From contig NZ_JACYMM010000002.1 of NCBI RefSeq assembly GCF_020858115.1, forward strand, positions 124,001-188,000: 64,000 nucleotides of DNA. Direction: 5' to 3'. Positions 35,541 to 44,297 of the stretch are shown here, piece by piece. The translations under genes were made by a program, and so were the position numbers. Source of the DNA: Janthinobacterium sp. FW305-129. Lineage in GTDB: Bacteria > Pseudomonadota > Gammaproteobacteria > Burkholderiales > Burkholderiaceae_D. Every line of letters starts with the position of its first letter. The first letter of the stretch is position 1. The notes beneath the pieces are model-generated. The model was given only the letters and a program-made list of their open reading frames with translations. It had not been told where the DNA came from and ran no database searches.

Positions 35541-37558
35541 GGCAATGGCTAGCCAACTTGCCGCGCGACAAGGCCGACATCCTGCTGCTGTTGCTGGCCG
35601 CCGCCATGGTGCTGGCGCCGCACGCGCTGCACCTGCCCCCATGGCTGTCGGCCGCCGCCGCCGCACCCCTGCTGTGGCGCGCCTTCATCACCGTGCGGGG
35701 CCGGCGCCAGCCGCAGCTGGCCGTGCTCGCGCCGCTGGCCTTGCTCGGCATCGCCGGCGTGTACGCCAGCTATGGCAGCGTGCTGGGACGCGATCCCGGC
35801 GTAGCCATGCTGGCCCTGCTGCTGGCCTTGAAATCGCTGGAAATGCATGGCCGGCGCGATATCTTCGTCTTCGTCTTCCTCAGTTTTTTCCTCCTGCTGG
35901 CGAACTTCTTCCATGCGCAAGGCATCCTCAGCGCCGCCTGGATGCTGGCCACCGTCCTCGTCTTGCTGGCCGGCCTGCTGTCGGCCCAGTACGGCACGCT
36001 GCAGCCGCGCCTGGCGCAAAGATTAAGTTTGCTGGGACGCATGCTGGCGCTGGCCCTTCCCCTGGCGGCCCTGATGTTTCTTGCCGTGCCGCGCATCGAC
36101 GGCCCCCTGTGGGGCGCGCCGCACGAGGGCACGCAGGCGCGCACGGGCTTGTCCGACAGCATGCAACCGGGCGCCATCGCCTCGCTGGCCCTGTCTGGCG
36201 AACCCGTCTTCACTGCCCGCTTTTCCACCCCGCTCCCGCCGCAAGAGCAGCTGTATTGGCGCGGCGTGGTGCTGGGAGACTACGACGGCGCCACCTGGAC
36301 GCGCCGAGGCGCGAAGGGGCGCGCGCCTGCCGGCGACAGCCGCATCGACATCGTGCTGGAAGGCCAGCCCAGCCAATATGAGGTGACCTTGCAGGCGAGC
36401 GGCCAGCGGCGCATCTTCGCGCTCGACGTGCCCCGCAGCATCGAACGCTTGCCCGGCAATCCCTACGTCGTGTCGTCCGCGCTGGAAGTGCTGACCATAC
36501 AGCCTATTACTTCGACCGTACGTTACCGCGTCAGTTCCCACTCCCGCTACCGGCTGCAGGCCGGCTTGTCTTTGACCCAGCAGCAACCCTGGCTGGCCTT
36601 GCCCGCCGGCAGCAATCCGCGCAGCGTGGCCTGGGCACGCGCCCTGCGCGGCAGCGGCGCGCAGATGCTGGCGCCCGCCGACGCCATCACCGCCGTGCTG
36701 GAGCACTTCCGCCGCGCGCCCTTCCGCTACACCCTGCAGCCGCCGCTGCTGGGCAAGCATGGCGTCGACGACTTCCTGTTTACGACGCAGGCGGGCTTTT
36801 GCGAACATTACGCGGGCAGCTTCGTCGTGCTGATGCGCGCCATGGGCATACCCGCGCGCGTCGTCACCGGTTACCAGGGCGGCGCACGCAACAGTGACGG
36901 TGCCAGCCTGACGGTGCGCCAGTCCGATGCCCACGCCTGGAGCGAAGTGTGGCTGGCGGGCCGGGGCTGGGTGCGCATCGATCCCACGGGCGCCGTCGCA
37001 CCCCTGCGCACCGAGCGCAACCTGGACGCCGCCCTGCCGCCGGCACCGTCGCCGTTGACGGCGTGGCGCGCCCTGGCCGGCCTCGATGGCGGCGCGCACG
37101 GGGCGCTTGCCGCCTGGCGCCAGCAATGGCAGCAGGCCGAGCAAGCCTGGAGCAGCTGGGTGCTCGACACCACGCCGCAGCGCCAGCGCGCCATGCTCGA
37201 TCATTTGAAAAACTTGCCGGCGAAGACACTGGCACTGGCTTGCGCCGTGCTGGCCCTGCTGTCCGCCGTGGCCGGTGCACTGGTCTGGTGGCGCCAGGCC
37301 CGGCAAGGCGATCCGCTCGACGCCCTGTACGCGCAGTTTTGCCGCCAGCAGGCGCGGCGCGGCTACAGCCGTGCGCCGCATGAAGGCCCGCACGGTTATG
37401 CTGCGCGCCTGGCGGCAGGCAAGGCCACACCCGAGGCGCACGCCGCCATCGCACAGTTTCTGGCAATCTATGCCGCGATGAAGTATGGTAATGCCCACCC
37501 AGACGAACAACTCCGCGCGCGGCGCAGCTTGCGCCGCCTGTTAACCCAATGCCGATGA
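35537..37558 (+). CDS. tgpA: TgpA-type membrane transglutaminase-like protein
   Basis: A 673-aa inner-membrane protein: six or so helices at 15-195 (DUF3488), a periplasmic transglutaminase-like domain with the triad C422, H466 and D482, a further helix at about 562-585, and a DUF4129 cytoplasmic tail. Pseudomonas TgpA is essential and needed for envelope integrity, though its substrate is unsettled. The product is coupled to DUF58 upstream by four bases and to MltB downstream by a 10-bp overlap. Confidence 0.9.
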   Translation: MRQWLANLPRDKADILLLLLAAAMVLAPHALHLPPWLSAAAAAPLLWRAFITVRGRRQPQLAVLAPLALLGIAGVYASYGSVLGRDPGVAMLALLLALKSLEMHGRRDIFVFVFLSFFLLLANFFHAQGILSAAWMLATVLVLLAGLLSAQYGTLQPRLAQRLSLLGRMLALALPLAALMFLAVPRIDGPLWGAPHEGTQARTGLSDSMQPGAIASLALSGEPVFTARFSTPLPPQEQLYWRGVVLGDYDGATWTRRGAKGRAPAGDSRIDIVLEGQPSQYEVTLQASGQRRIFALDVPRSIERLPGNPYVVSSALEVLTIQPITSTVRYRVSSHSRYRLQAGLSLTQQQPWLALPAGSNPRSVAWARALRGSGAQMLAPADAITAVLEHFRRAPFRYTLQPPLLGKHGVDDFLFTTQAGFCEHYAGSFVVLMRAMGIPARVVTGYQGGARNSDGASLTVRQSDAHAWSEVWLAGRGWVRIDPTGAVAPLRTERNLDAALPPAPSPLTAWRALAGLDGGAHGALAAWRQQWQQAEQAWSSWVLDTTPQRQRAMLDHLKNLPAKTLALACAVLALLSAVAGALVWWRQARQGDPLDALYAQFCRQQARRGYSRAPHEGPHGYAARLAAGKATPEAHAAIAQFLAIYAAMKYGNAHPDEQLRARRSLRRLLTQCR

Positions 37559-38709
37559 GACGCTCCTTGTTACCGATCAAAACCTCCGCCCTGTCCCTGC
37601 TCCTCTCCCTTCCCCTGTGCCTGGCCACCGCGCACGCCGGCGAAAACAGCCATATTTCCGCCGCCGACCGCGCCCGCGCCGTGCGTGCGGCCAAGGCCCC
37701 GCCGAAGGCGACAGCCAAGAAAGCACCGGCAAAATTCGACTTCGAAGGCGAGTTTGTCGACTATGCCAACTGGAAAGAAGTCCGCGCCTTCCTCGACGAG
37801 ATGTCTGCCAAGCATGGCTTTGACCGCGCCGGACTCGATACCCTGATCGGCAAGGTGCGCTATGTCGAGTCGACCGTGCAGCTGATGAAACCGGCGCCGC
37901 CGGGCAAGCCGAAGAACTGGCAAGCGTACAGCGCGCGCTTCATCGAGCCGGTGCGCATCAATGCGGGCGTGAAATTCTGGGAAGAGAACGCGGAAGCGCT
38001 GGCGCGCGCCGAGCGCGAATATGGCGTGCCGGCCGAGATCATCGTCGGCATCATCGGCGTGGAAACCGTGTACGGACGCAATACGGGCCGCTTCCGCGTG
38101 CTCGACGCGCTGACCACCCTGGCGTTTTCCTATCCGGAAAGCCCGACGCGGGCCGCGCGCATGGAATTTTTCAAGGGCGAACTGGAAAACGCGCTGCTGT
38201 ACGCGCGCAAGGATGGCATCGATCCACTGACCCTGCTCGGCTCGTATGCGGGCGCCATCGGCCTGCCGCAGTTCATGCCTAGCAGCATCATGAAATATGC
38301 GGTGGACTTCGATGGCGATAGTCATATCGACCTGCGCAACTCCACGGCCGACGCCATCGGCAGCGTCGCGCATTTCCTCGTCGAACATGGCTGGCGGCGC
38401 GACGATCCGGCCATCAGCACCTATCCTGTCACCGTCTCGGCCAGCCGCGCCTGGGAAAAATTCATCGGCCAGGGCTTGCAGGCCAAGTACCGGCTGGGGG
38501 AATTGCAGGAAGCGGGCGTGAGCACCGTCGCGGCCACGCCCCAGAACATGCTGTTCGGCTTGATCGACTTACAAAATGGTTCAGAAGCAACTGAGTATCA
38601 CTTGGCAACCAATAACTTCTTTGCTATAACTCAGTACAACAGAAGTTATTTTTATGCCATGTCAGTCATTGACCTGGGCAAGGCCATCAGCCAAGTGCGC
38701 GCACGCTAA
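37549..38709 (+). CDS. mltB: lytic murein transglycosylase B
   Basis: A 386-aa periplasmic enzyme that cleaves the glycan strand of murein to give 1,6-anhydro ends. It has a signal peptide (about 1-27), a catalytic glutamate in GIIGVETVYGRNTG, and the C-terminal YNRSYFYAM motif of MltB. No lipobox is apparent, so it should be soluble, unlike E. coli MltB. It begins within the last codons of tgpA (ATG 37549 or 37555), so translation is coupled, and a peptidoglycan role for the whole operon is suggested. The last 130 bp are unusually AT-rich. Confidence 0.92.
   Translation: MPMRRSLLPIKTSALSLLLSLPLCLATAHAGENSHISAADRARAVRAAKAPPKATAKKAPAKFDFEGEFVDYANWKEVRAFLDEMSAKHGFDRAGLDTLIGKVRYVESTVQLMKPAPPGKPKNWQAYSARFIEPVRINAGVKFWEENAEALARAEREYGVPAEIIVGIIGVETVYGRNTGRFRVLDALTTLAFSYPESPTRAARMEFFKGELENALLYARKDGIDPLTLLGSYAGAIGLPQFMPSSIMKYAVDFDGDSHIDLRNSTADAIGSVAHFLVEHGWRRDDPAISTYPVTVSASRAWEKFIGQGLQAKYRLGELQEAGVSTVAATPQNMLFGLIDLQNGSEATEYHLATNNFFAITQYNRSYFYAMSVIDLGKAISQVRAR
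38611..38650. repeat. inverted repeat in the 3' end of mltB
   Basis: AATAACTTCT and AGAAGTTATT form a perfect 10-bp inverted repeat with a 20-bp spacer, followed by Ts, within conserved codons. Chance is not excluded for a repeat of this size. Confidence 0.35.
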
Positions 38710-38868
38710 CCGAAAGTCAGTGTAAAGTTATAATATTACTTGTAAGAAAGCGTAAGGGATGTTGAAGCGGCCACCAAACAAGACTATGGTAGGGCCGATA
38801 ACATGTGCCAGCCTCGCTCGCCAGCCTTTGTGCGGCACGGAATACGGAAATGGTTTTATACTTAACTT

Positions 38869-38897
38869 TTGTCAAAGTACAATTTTTGTTCTATCAT
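38869..38897 (+). promoter_or_regulatory. predicted sigma-70 promoter
   Basis: TTGTCA (5/6), 17-bp spacer, TATCAT (5/6). Transcription from about 38904 would give a leader of about 244 nt to the ATG at 39148. Confidence 0.65.
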
Positions 38898-38919
38898 GGA
38901 GCATAATAAAGAATAAATA

Positions 38920-38941
38920 GGTGTTGCAACCAGACAACACC
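38920..38941 (+). promoter_or_regulatory. hairpin at the start of the leader
   Basis: GGTGTTG and CAACACC form a perfect 7-bp stem with an 8-nt loop, about 16 nt into the predicted transcript. It could stabilise the 5' end or bind a regulator; function unknown. Confidence 0.4.
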
Positions 38942-39147
38942 GATTCTGTACAAAGCAAGATTAGCAGGCTTTCCGGTCTGAAATTGAATCCTGTTGTACA
39001 ATTGTGTATATATCATGAAAAACTGTATCCCGGATCGTACCGTGTGTGAATTCGTTCCTTTTAGTAAAGAATGAACATGAACGCAGCAAGAGCGAGCTCC
39101 GAGTGTTTTTTACTTTGCAGTGCAACTACAGAAGGAACAATAACATC

Positions 39148-39480
39148 ATGACAAACCAAGTCGGCATTGATATGAACAGCGATTCGGACTCCGACGATCT
39201 GCTTCAATACAACCCAAACAGATTGCTCGATACCCTGATCGAAAACCTGCGCCTGAAAAACGACGCAGCCTTGTCTCGCGCGCTGGAAGTAGCGCCACCG
39301 GTCATCAGCAAAATCCGCCACCACCGCCTGCCGGTCGGCGCATCGCTGTTGATCCGCATGCACGAAGTCAGCGACCTGAGCATCCGCGACCTGCGTTACC
39401 TGATGGGTGACCGTCGTAACAAATTCCGCATCAGCGACAAACAATTCAAGCCAAAAGAAGGCGAAACGCCACAAGGCTGA
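39148..39480 (+). CDS. small helix-turn-helix protein
   Basis: A 110-aa soluble protein. An acidic N-terminus (DMNSDSDSDD) is followed at about 25-90 by a Cro/CI-like helix-turn-helix region (LKNDAALSRALEVAPPVISKIRHHRLPVG cut: key parts ALSRALEVAPPVISKIR), then a basic tail (MGDRRNKFR). This suggests a DNA-binding regulator. Its AAGGAA ribosome site is 11-12 bases from ATG 39148. The codon use is less GC-biased than neighbours. It has a long AT-rich leader with a good promoter and no operon partner. I do not know a named homologue. Confidence 0.7.
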   Translation: MTNQVGIDMNSDSDSDDLLQYNPNRLLDTLIENLRLKNDAALSRALEVAPPVISKIRHHRLPVGASLLIRMHEVSDLSIRDLRYLMGDRRNKFRISDKQFKPKEGETPQG

Positions 39481-39502
39481 TCCTGCCAGTTTCGCAGGTT
39501 TT

Positions 39503-39523
39503 CCCTCCCCGCCGTGGGGAGGG
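39503..39523. terminator. GC-rich hairpin between convergent genes
   Basis: CCCTCCCC and GGGGAGGG form a perfect 8-bp stem with a 5-nt loop, between the helix-turn-helix gene and cysM. The T run after it is short, so it may act weakly or with the CCTGC/GCAGG hairpin just before it. Confidence 0.45.
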
Positions 39524-39582
39524 GGTAGTTTTCAGCAGTTCTCAGGCCGTCCTGGCCAACATCAGTTCCATGACTTCAGCCG

Positions 39583-40485
39583 TTACGCAGGGAAAACACC
39601 GGTCGACAGATAGCGGTCGCCGCGGTCGCACACGACGAATACGATGGTCGCGTTTTCCACCGTTTGCGAGATGCGCAGCGCGATTTCGCAGGCGCCGGCT
39701 GCGGAGATGCCGCAAAACAAGCCCTCTTCCGCCGCCAGGCTGCGCGCCATGCGCTCGGCCACGCCCTGGCTCACGTATTCCACCTGGTCCACGCGCGACT
39801 TGTCGTAGATTTTCGGCAAATAGGCTTCCGGCCATTTGCGGATGCCGGGAATCTGCGAACCTTCCTCGGGCTGGGCGCCGATGATCTGGATGGCGGGATT
39901 CTGTTCTTTCAAATAGCGCGACACGCCCATGATGGTGCCCGTCGTGCCCATGGCGCTGACGAAATGCGTGACCCGGCCTTCCGTGTCGCGCCAGATTTCC
40001 GGTCCCGTGCTCTCATAGTGGGCGCGCGAATTGTCTTCGTTGGCGAACTGGTCGAGGATCACGCCGCGGCCATCCTTCTGCATCTGCTCGGCCAGGTCGC
40101 GCGCATATTCCATACCGCCCGTCTTCGGCGTCAATAAAATGTCGGCGCCGTAGGCGGCCATGCTCTGGCGGCGCTCCACGCTGAGGTTATCGGGCATCAA
40201 GAGCAGCATCTTGTAGCCGCGCAAGGCGGCGGCCATGGCCAGGGCGATGCCCGTATTGCCGCTGGTCGCCTCGATCAGGGTATCGCCCGGCTTGATGACG
40301 CCGCGCTCTTCAGCGCGCTTGAGCATGGACATGGCCGCGCGGTCCTTCACGGAGCCGGCCGGATTGTTGCCTTCCAGCTTGCCCAGGATGACGTTGTTGC
40401 GCGCAAGCGCATCGGCGCCCGGCAAGCGCGTCAGCTGCACCAGCGGGGTATTGCCTATCGTATCTTCAAGTGTCTTGTAAGCCAT
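39583..40485 (-). CDS. cysM: cysteine synthase B
   Basis: A 300-aa PLP enzyme making cysteine from O-acetylserine and sulfide or thiosulfate. The PLP lysine is K47 in NPAGSVKDR, the phosphate-binding loop is EATSGNTG, and the long first domain matches CysM rather than CysK (GTTGTIMGVSRYLKEQNP). Start ATG 40485 (MAYKTLEDTIGNTPL); the open frame runs further upstream without family match. In many Burkholderiales cysM lies near comEA and the heptose genes, as here. Confidence 0.94.
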   Translation of the reverse strand: MAYKTLEDTIGNTPLVQLTRLPGADALARNNVILGKLEGNNPAGSVKDRAAMSMLKRAEERGVIKPGDTLIEATSGNTGIALAMAAALRGYKMLLLMPDNLSVERRQSMAAYGADILLTPKTGGMEYARDLAEQMQKDGRGVILDQFANEDNSRAHYESTGPEIWRDTEGRVTHFVSAMGTTGTIMGVSRYLKEQNPAIQIIGAQPEEGSQIPGIRKWPEAYLPKIYDKSRVDQVEYVSQGVAERMARSLAAEEGLFCGISAAGACEIALRISQTVENATIVFVVCDRGDRYLSTGVFPA

Positions 40486-40737
40486 CGTGTCTGTTTGAGT
40501 AATTTCAACAAAGACCCATTCTAATATGAGATGCTGGGCAGCGTATCGCTGATCGGCGGAGGCATCCGGGTTCGCGCGCGCGCGTGCGCATGCCGCCGCA
40601 TGCCGCATGGCGCCTGCCGCGCCGCCATTTCCGGGCATGCGCAGGGGGTATTGCGGCGGGCGCGCGCCGCATGCGCTAGACTCGCCACTGTTAGTTATTT
40701 TTGTTATTTGCTTATTCAGCCTCCGATCGGACTCGCC

Positions 40738-42507
40738 ATGGCCAGCAGCACCCCCGAATTCATTCCCGAAACGACGCAGGACGATCCCGTCCAGTTCGCC
40801 ACGCTCGACTTGCAGGGCCGCAGCCACCAGATCTCGCCCGTCTTCAATGCGCCCGAACTGCAGCGCTTGCAGCGCTATGGCACGCGGCAGCGCTTTGCCG
40901 ATGGCGAGACGCTGTTCGAGGCGGGCAGCAGCAGCTTCGGCATGCTGGTGATACTGTCCGGACGCGTCAGCATCAAGCGCCACGAAGTGCTGGGGCAGGC
41001 GTCCGTGCTGCGCGAAGTGGGCGTCGGCCATTTCATTGCCGAGGTGGCGCAATTGTCCGGCCGCCCCACCCTCGTCAACGGCAGCGCCGTGGGCGAGGTG
41101 GAATTGCTCGACATCAGTTCGGAATCCTTGCGCGCGCTGATCGTCGCCGAGGCGGAGATGGGCGAACGCATCGTGCGCGCCCTGATCCTGCGCCGCGTGG
41201 CGCTGATCGAATCGAATTCCGGCGGCCCCGTGCTGGTGGGACCGCGCGGCAATGGCAATCTGTTCCACCTGCAAAGCTTTCTGTCGAGCAATGGCCATCC
41301 GCACACGGTGCTCGACCCGGCCACCGATGCGGCCGCCGCCGCGCTGGCCCAGCGCTACCAGCCCACGCCGCAGGATTGGCCGCTGGTGGTCTGTCCTGAT
41401 GGCAAAATCATGAAAAATCCCGGCAATGCAGAACTGGGACGCTGCCTGGGCATGCTGCCCGATTTGTCCGGCGACAAGATTTTCGACGTGCTGGTGGTGG
41501 GCGCCGGTCCCGCCGGCCTGGCCACGGCCGTGTATGCGGCCTCCGAAGGCTTGTCGGTTCTGGCGCTGGAACAGCGCGCGTATGGCGGCCAGGCGGGCGC
41601 CAGCGCGCGCATCGAAAATTATTTGGGCTTTCCCACCGGTATCTCCGGCCGGGCGCTGGCGGGACGTGCCTATGTGCAGGCGCAAAAGTTCGGCGTCGAA
41701 ATCGCCACCCCGGCCAGCGCCGCCAACTTGCTGTGCGACACCTGGCCGCTGCGCGTCAAGCTGTGCGACGGCACGCAGGTGCGCGCCCGCACGGTGGTGC
41801 TGTCGTGCGGCGCGCGCTACCGCCGCCCCTCGCTGGCCAACCTGAAAACGTATGAGGGACGGGGCGTGTATTACTGGGCCTCGCCCATCGAAGCCAAGCT
41901 GTGCCGGCAGGAAGAGATCATTTTAGTCGGCGGCGGCAATTCGGCCGGCCAGGCGGCCGTGTTCCTCTCCGGCCACGCCGCCAAGGTCCACATGGTGATC
42001 CGCGGCGAAGGGCTGGCAACCAGCATGTCGAGCTATTTGATCGAGCGCATTGCCGCCACGCCCAACATCACCTTGCACACGCACACGGAAATCATCGCCC
42101 TCGAAGGCGACGACGATGGCTTGACGGAAGTGCGCTGGCGCAACAACCAGACGGGCACAGAGTGCGATTGCGCCGTACGCCGCGTGTTTCTGTTCGTGGG
42201 CGCCGATCCGAACACGGACTGGCTGCACGACTGCGCCGTGGCCGTCGATGAACAGGGCTTTATCCGCACGGGCTTCGACGTCACGCGCGCCGAATGCCGC
42301 GCCCACGGCCACGCCGCGCTGTTGACCGAGCCGCCTCCCGACCTGCCTGAGCGGGCCGCGCTGGAAACGAGCGTGCCGGGCGTGTTCGCCATCGGCGACG
42401 TGCGGGCCGGTTCGACCAAGCGCGTGGCCGCCGCCGTCGGCGAAGGCGCGGCCGTCGTTTCCCAGATTCACGGCTTCCTGGCACGGCTGCCGGCGGGCTC
42501 GGCCTGA
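40738..42507 (+). CDS. cyclic nucleotide-binding domain / FAD thioredoxin reductase-like fusion
   Basis: A 589-aa two-part protein. Residues about 35-165 form a cyclic-nucleotide-binding (Crp-type) domain (FADGETLFEAGSSSFGMLVI). Residues about 250-585 are a thioredoxin reductase-like flavoprotein with FAD loop VVGAGPAGLATA, NADPH loop VGGGNSAGQAA and the final FAD motif GVFAIGDVR. The CxxC redox centre of thioredoxin reductase is replaced (YEGRGVYYWASPIEA), so disulfide reduction is doubtful. Start ATG 40738 is preferred over the long frame from 40531, whose first 69 residues are arginine-rich and non-protein-like. Probably a ligand-gated NAD(P)H oxidoreductase; partner unknown. Confidence 0.85.
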   Translation: MASSTPEFIPETTQDDPVQFATLDLQGRSHQISPVFNAPELQRLQRYGTRQRFADGETLFEAGSSSFGMLVILSGRVSIKRHEVLGQASVLREVGVGHFIAEVAQLSGRPTLVNGSAVGEVELLDISSESLRALIVAEAEMGERIVRALILRRVALIESNSGGPVLVGPRGNGNLFHLQSFLSSNGHPHTVLDPATDAAAAALAQRYQPTPQDWPLVVCPDGKIMKNPGNAELGRCLGMLPDLSGDKIFDVLVVGAGPAGLATAVYAASEGLSVLALEQRAYGGQAGASARIENYLGFPTGISGRALAGRAYVQAQKFGVEIATPASAANLLCDTWPLRVKLCDGTQVRARTVVLSCGARYRRPSLANLKTYEGRGVYYWASPIEAKLCRQEEIILVGGGNSAGQAAVFLSGHAAKVHMVIRGEGLATSMSSYLIERIAATPNITLHTHTEIIALEGDDDGLTEVRWRNNQTGTECDCAVRRVFLFVGADPNTDWLHDCAVAVDEQGFIRTGFDVTRAECRAHGHAALLTEPPPDLPERAALETSVPGVFAIGDVRAGSTKRVAAAVGEGAAVVSQIHGFLARLPAGSA

Positions 42508-42622
42508 AATCGTGCGTTGTAGAAACTGCTACAATCGGCTCTCGCTATCCCGTTGAAAGAGTCCGCATGCCCCACACCACCAGGCTTTCCCCGCGCCGCA
42601 GCATGCCCGCGGCCCGCTGACG

Positions 42623-44197
42623 GTGCGCCGCATGCTCGTCAAACTATTGCTACTGGGCACGCTGTTTGCCGTGCTCAGCATCGCCGCCCTGTACAGCTAC
42701 GGGCGCTTTGCCCAGCGTTCGCTGGGAGCGCCAGGAATGGCCTTGCCCGTGGCGATGGATGCCACCCTGCTCGACCGCGTGCTGGCGCCGCAGCTGGCGC
42801 AACGCCCGGGCCACAGCGGCACGGCCCTGATCGACGACAACCTGGAAGCGTTCGCCCTGCGCGCCCTGAGCGCGCGCGAAGCGGGCCGCAGCATCGACCT
42901 GCAGTACTACATCTGGCATAACGACGTCACGGGCCGCCTGCTCGTGCGCGAGCTGCTGCGCGCGGCCGACCGCGGCGTGCGCGTGCGCGTATTGCTCGAC
43001 GACATCAATGCGCGGGGCCAGGACGCCGCCATCCTCGCGCTCGACAGCCACCCGCTGATCGACGTGCGCATCTTCAATCCAGGTCGCAACCGCGACGGCA
43101 TCTGGTGGCGCGCCGTGGAAATGGCCTTGCGCGCCGTCAGCCTGAACCGGCGCATGCACAACAAGGCCTGGATCGTCGACGGCAGGGTTGCCCTGGTCGG
43201 CGGGCGCAATATCGGCGATGAATACTTCGATGCCGCCGAGCAAGTCAATTTCCAGGATGCCGACTTGCTGCTGGTGGGCCCCGCCGTGCAGCAGACGAGC
43301 GACATCTTCGACCGCTTCTGGAACAGCCGCGCCGTCCTCCCCATCGGTGCCTTGCATGCAGGCAAGAACGCGGGTGCGCCCGAATTGCAGGCGGTGCGCG
43401 CCCGCCTCGATGCGCTGACGGGAGAACTGGGCGCTTCGCCGTATTTGCGGCAACTGACCGACACGGGCCAGCTGCAGGCCCACCTCGATGGCCGGCTGCG
43501 GCTGCACTGGAGCGCGCAAGTGCAGGTGCTGTCGGACCCGCCGGAAAAAGCCGCGCCCGTGGCCAGCCTGCAGCGCAGCGAGCACTGGCTCATGCACAAC
43601 CTGCTGCCCCTGCTGACGCAGGCGCGCGAAGAAGCGCTGCTGACTTCGCCCTACTTCGTGCCCGGCACGGCGCTGAGCACGCTGCTGGGCGACAAGGTCG
43701 CGGCCGGCGTCCAGGTCAAAGTGCTGACCAACTCGCTGGCGGCCACCGACGTGGCCCTCGTGCATGCGGGCTATGCGCGCTACCGCCAGCTGCTGCTCGA
43801 TGGCGGCGTCGACCTGTATGAATTGAAGACGCAGCATCGCAAGCGCATCAGCCTGATGGGTTCGAGCCGCGCCAGCCTGCATACCAAGGCCGTGGTGGTC
43901 GATGGCCGGCGTGGTTTCGTCGGCTCCTTCAACCTCGATCCCCGCTCGGCCCAGCTGAACACGGAAATGGGCGTGCTGTTCGACGATGCCGCGCTGGCGG
44001 CCGACATGCGCGCCCTGTTCCTGCAGTCGACCTCGGCCGACACCAGCTACCGCCTGTTCCTCGACGATGGCGCCTTGCGCTGGTCCGACGCCACCGAGCA
44101 GCCCGCCAAGCTATGGACGCACGATCCGGAGTCGGGTTTCTGGCGCCGCATGCTGGTGTCCGTGATGCGCTGGCTGCCGATCGAGTCGCAGCTGTAA
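42623..44197 (+). CDS. phospholipase D family protein (ClsC-like)
   Basis: A 524-aa membrane-associated protein with an N-terminal hydrophobic helix (about 5-25) and two HKD motifs: HNKAWIVDGRVALVGGRN (H179) and HTKAVVVDGRRGFVGSFN (H420). This fits cardiolipin synthases of the ClsC type or related phospholipases D. Start is GTG 42623 or, equally likely, ATG 42632. E. coli ClsC needs a YmdB partner, which is not seen here. It stands alone with a strong terminator after it. Confidence 0.88.
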   Translation: MRRMLVKLLLLGTLFAVLSIAALYSYGRFAQRSLGAPGMALPVAMDATLLDRVLAPQLAQRPGHSGTALIDDNLEAFALRALSAREAGRSIDLQYYIWHNDVTGRLLVRELLRAADRGVRVRVLLDDINARGQDAAILALDSHPLIDVRIFNPGRNRDGIWWRAVEMALRAVSLNRRMHNKAWIVDGRVALVGGRNIGDEYFDAAEQVNFQDADLLLVGPAVQQTSDIFDRFWNSRAVLPIGALHAGKNAGAPELQAVRARLDALTGELGASPYLRQLTDTGQLQAHLDGRLRLHWSAQVQVLSDPPEKAAPVASLQRSEHWLMHNLLPLLTQAREEALLTSPYFVPGTALSTLLGDKVAAGVQVKVLTNSLAATDVALVHAGYARYRQLLLDGGVDLYELKTQHRKRISLMGSSRASLHTKAVVVDGRRGFVGSFNLDPRSAQLNTEMGVLFDDAALAADMRALFLQSTSADTSYRLFLDDGALRWSDATEQPAKLWTHDPESGFWRRMLVSVMRWLPIESQL

Positions 44198-44211
44198 ACT
44201 GGCTGTCGCAT

Positions 44212-44251
44212 AAAAAAACCCCGCGCGGCCGGTACCACGCGGGGTTTTTTT
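44212..44251. terminator. bidirectional rho-independent terminator
   Basis: AAAAAAACCCCGCG and CGCGGGGTTTTTTT form a perfect 14-bp stem with a 12-nt loop between convergent genes. Confidence 0.92.
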
Positions 44252-44297
44252 GCATGCTGCGCGGCACCACCACGCAGCACGCTCTACAACAAAACGC

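Larger units (their letters stand above)
38710..39147. other. long AT-rich intergenic region / leader
   Basis: These 438 bp between mltB and the helix-turn-helix gene hold no credible gene. They contain a strong predicted promoter (38869-38897), a second weaker promoter-like pair (TTGAAT at 38984-38989, 17-bp spacer, TATATA), a small hairpin (38920-38941) and a TTGTACAA palindrome around 38994-39001. An in-frame extension from GTG 39046 to the gene at 39148 has no protein-like features. Confidence 0.6.

Noticed and set aside
39046..39147. Extension of the helix-turn-helix protein to a GTG at 39046
   Set aside because: No ribosome site at 39046, no domain in the extra 34 residues, and a fair AAGGAA site before 39148.
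40531..40737. N-terminal extension of the flavoprotein frame
   Set aside because: The extra 69 residues are arginine/cysteine-rich and non-protein-like; ATG 40738 fits the domain start.
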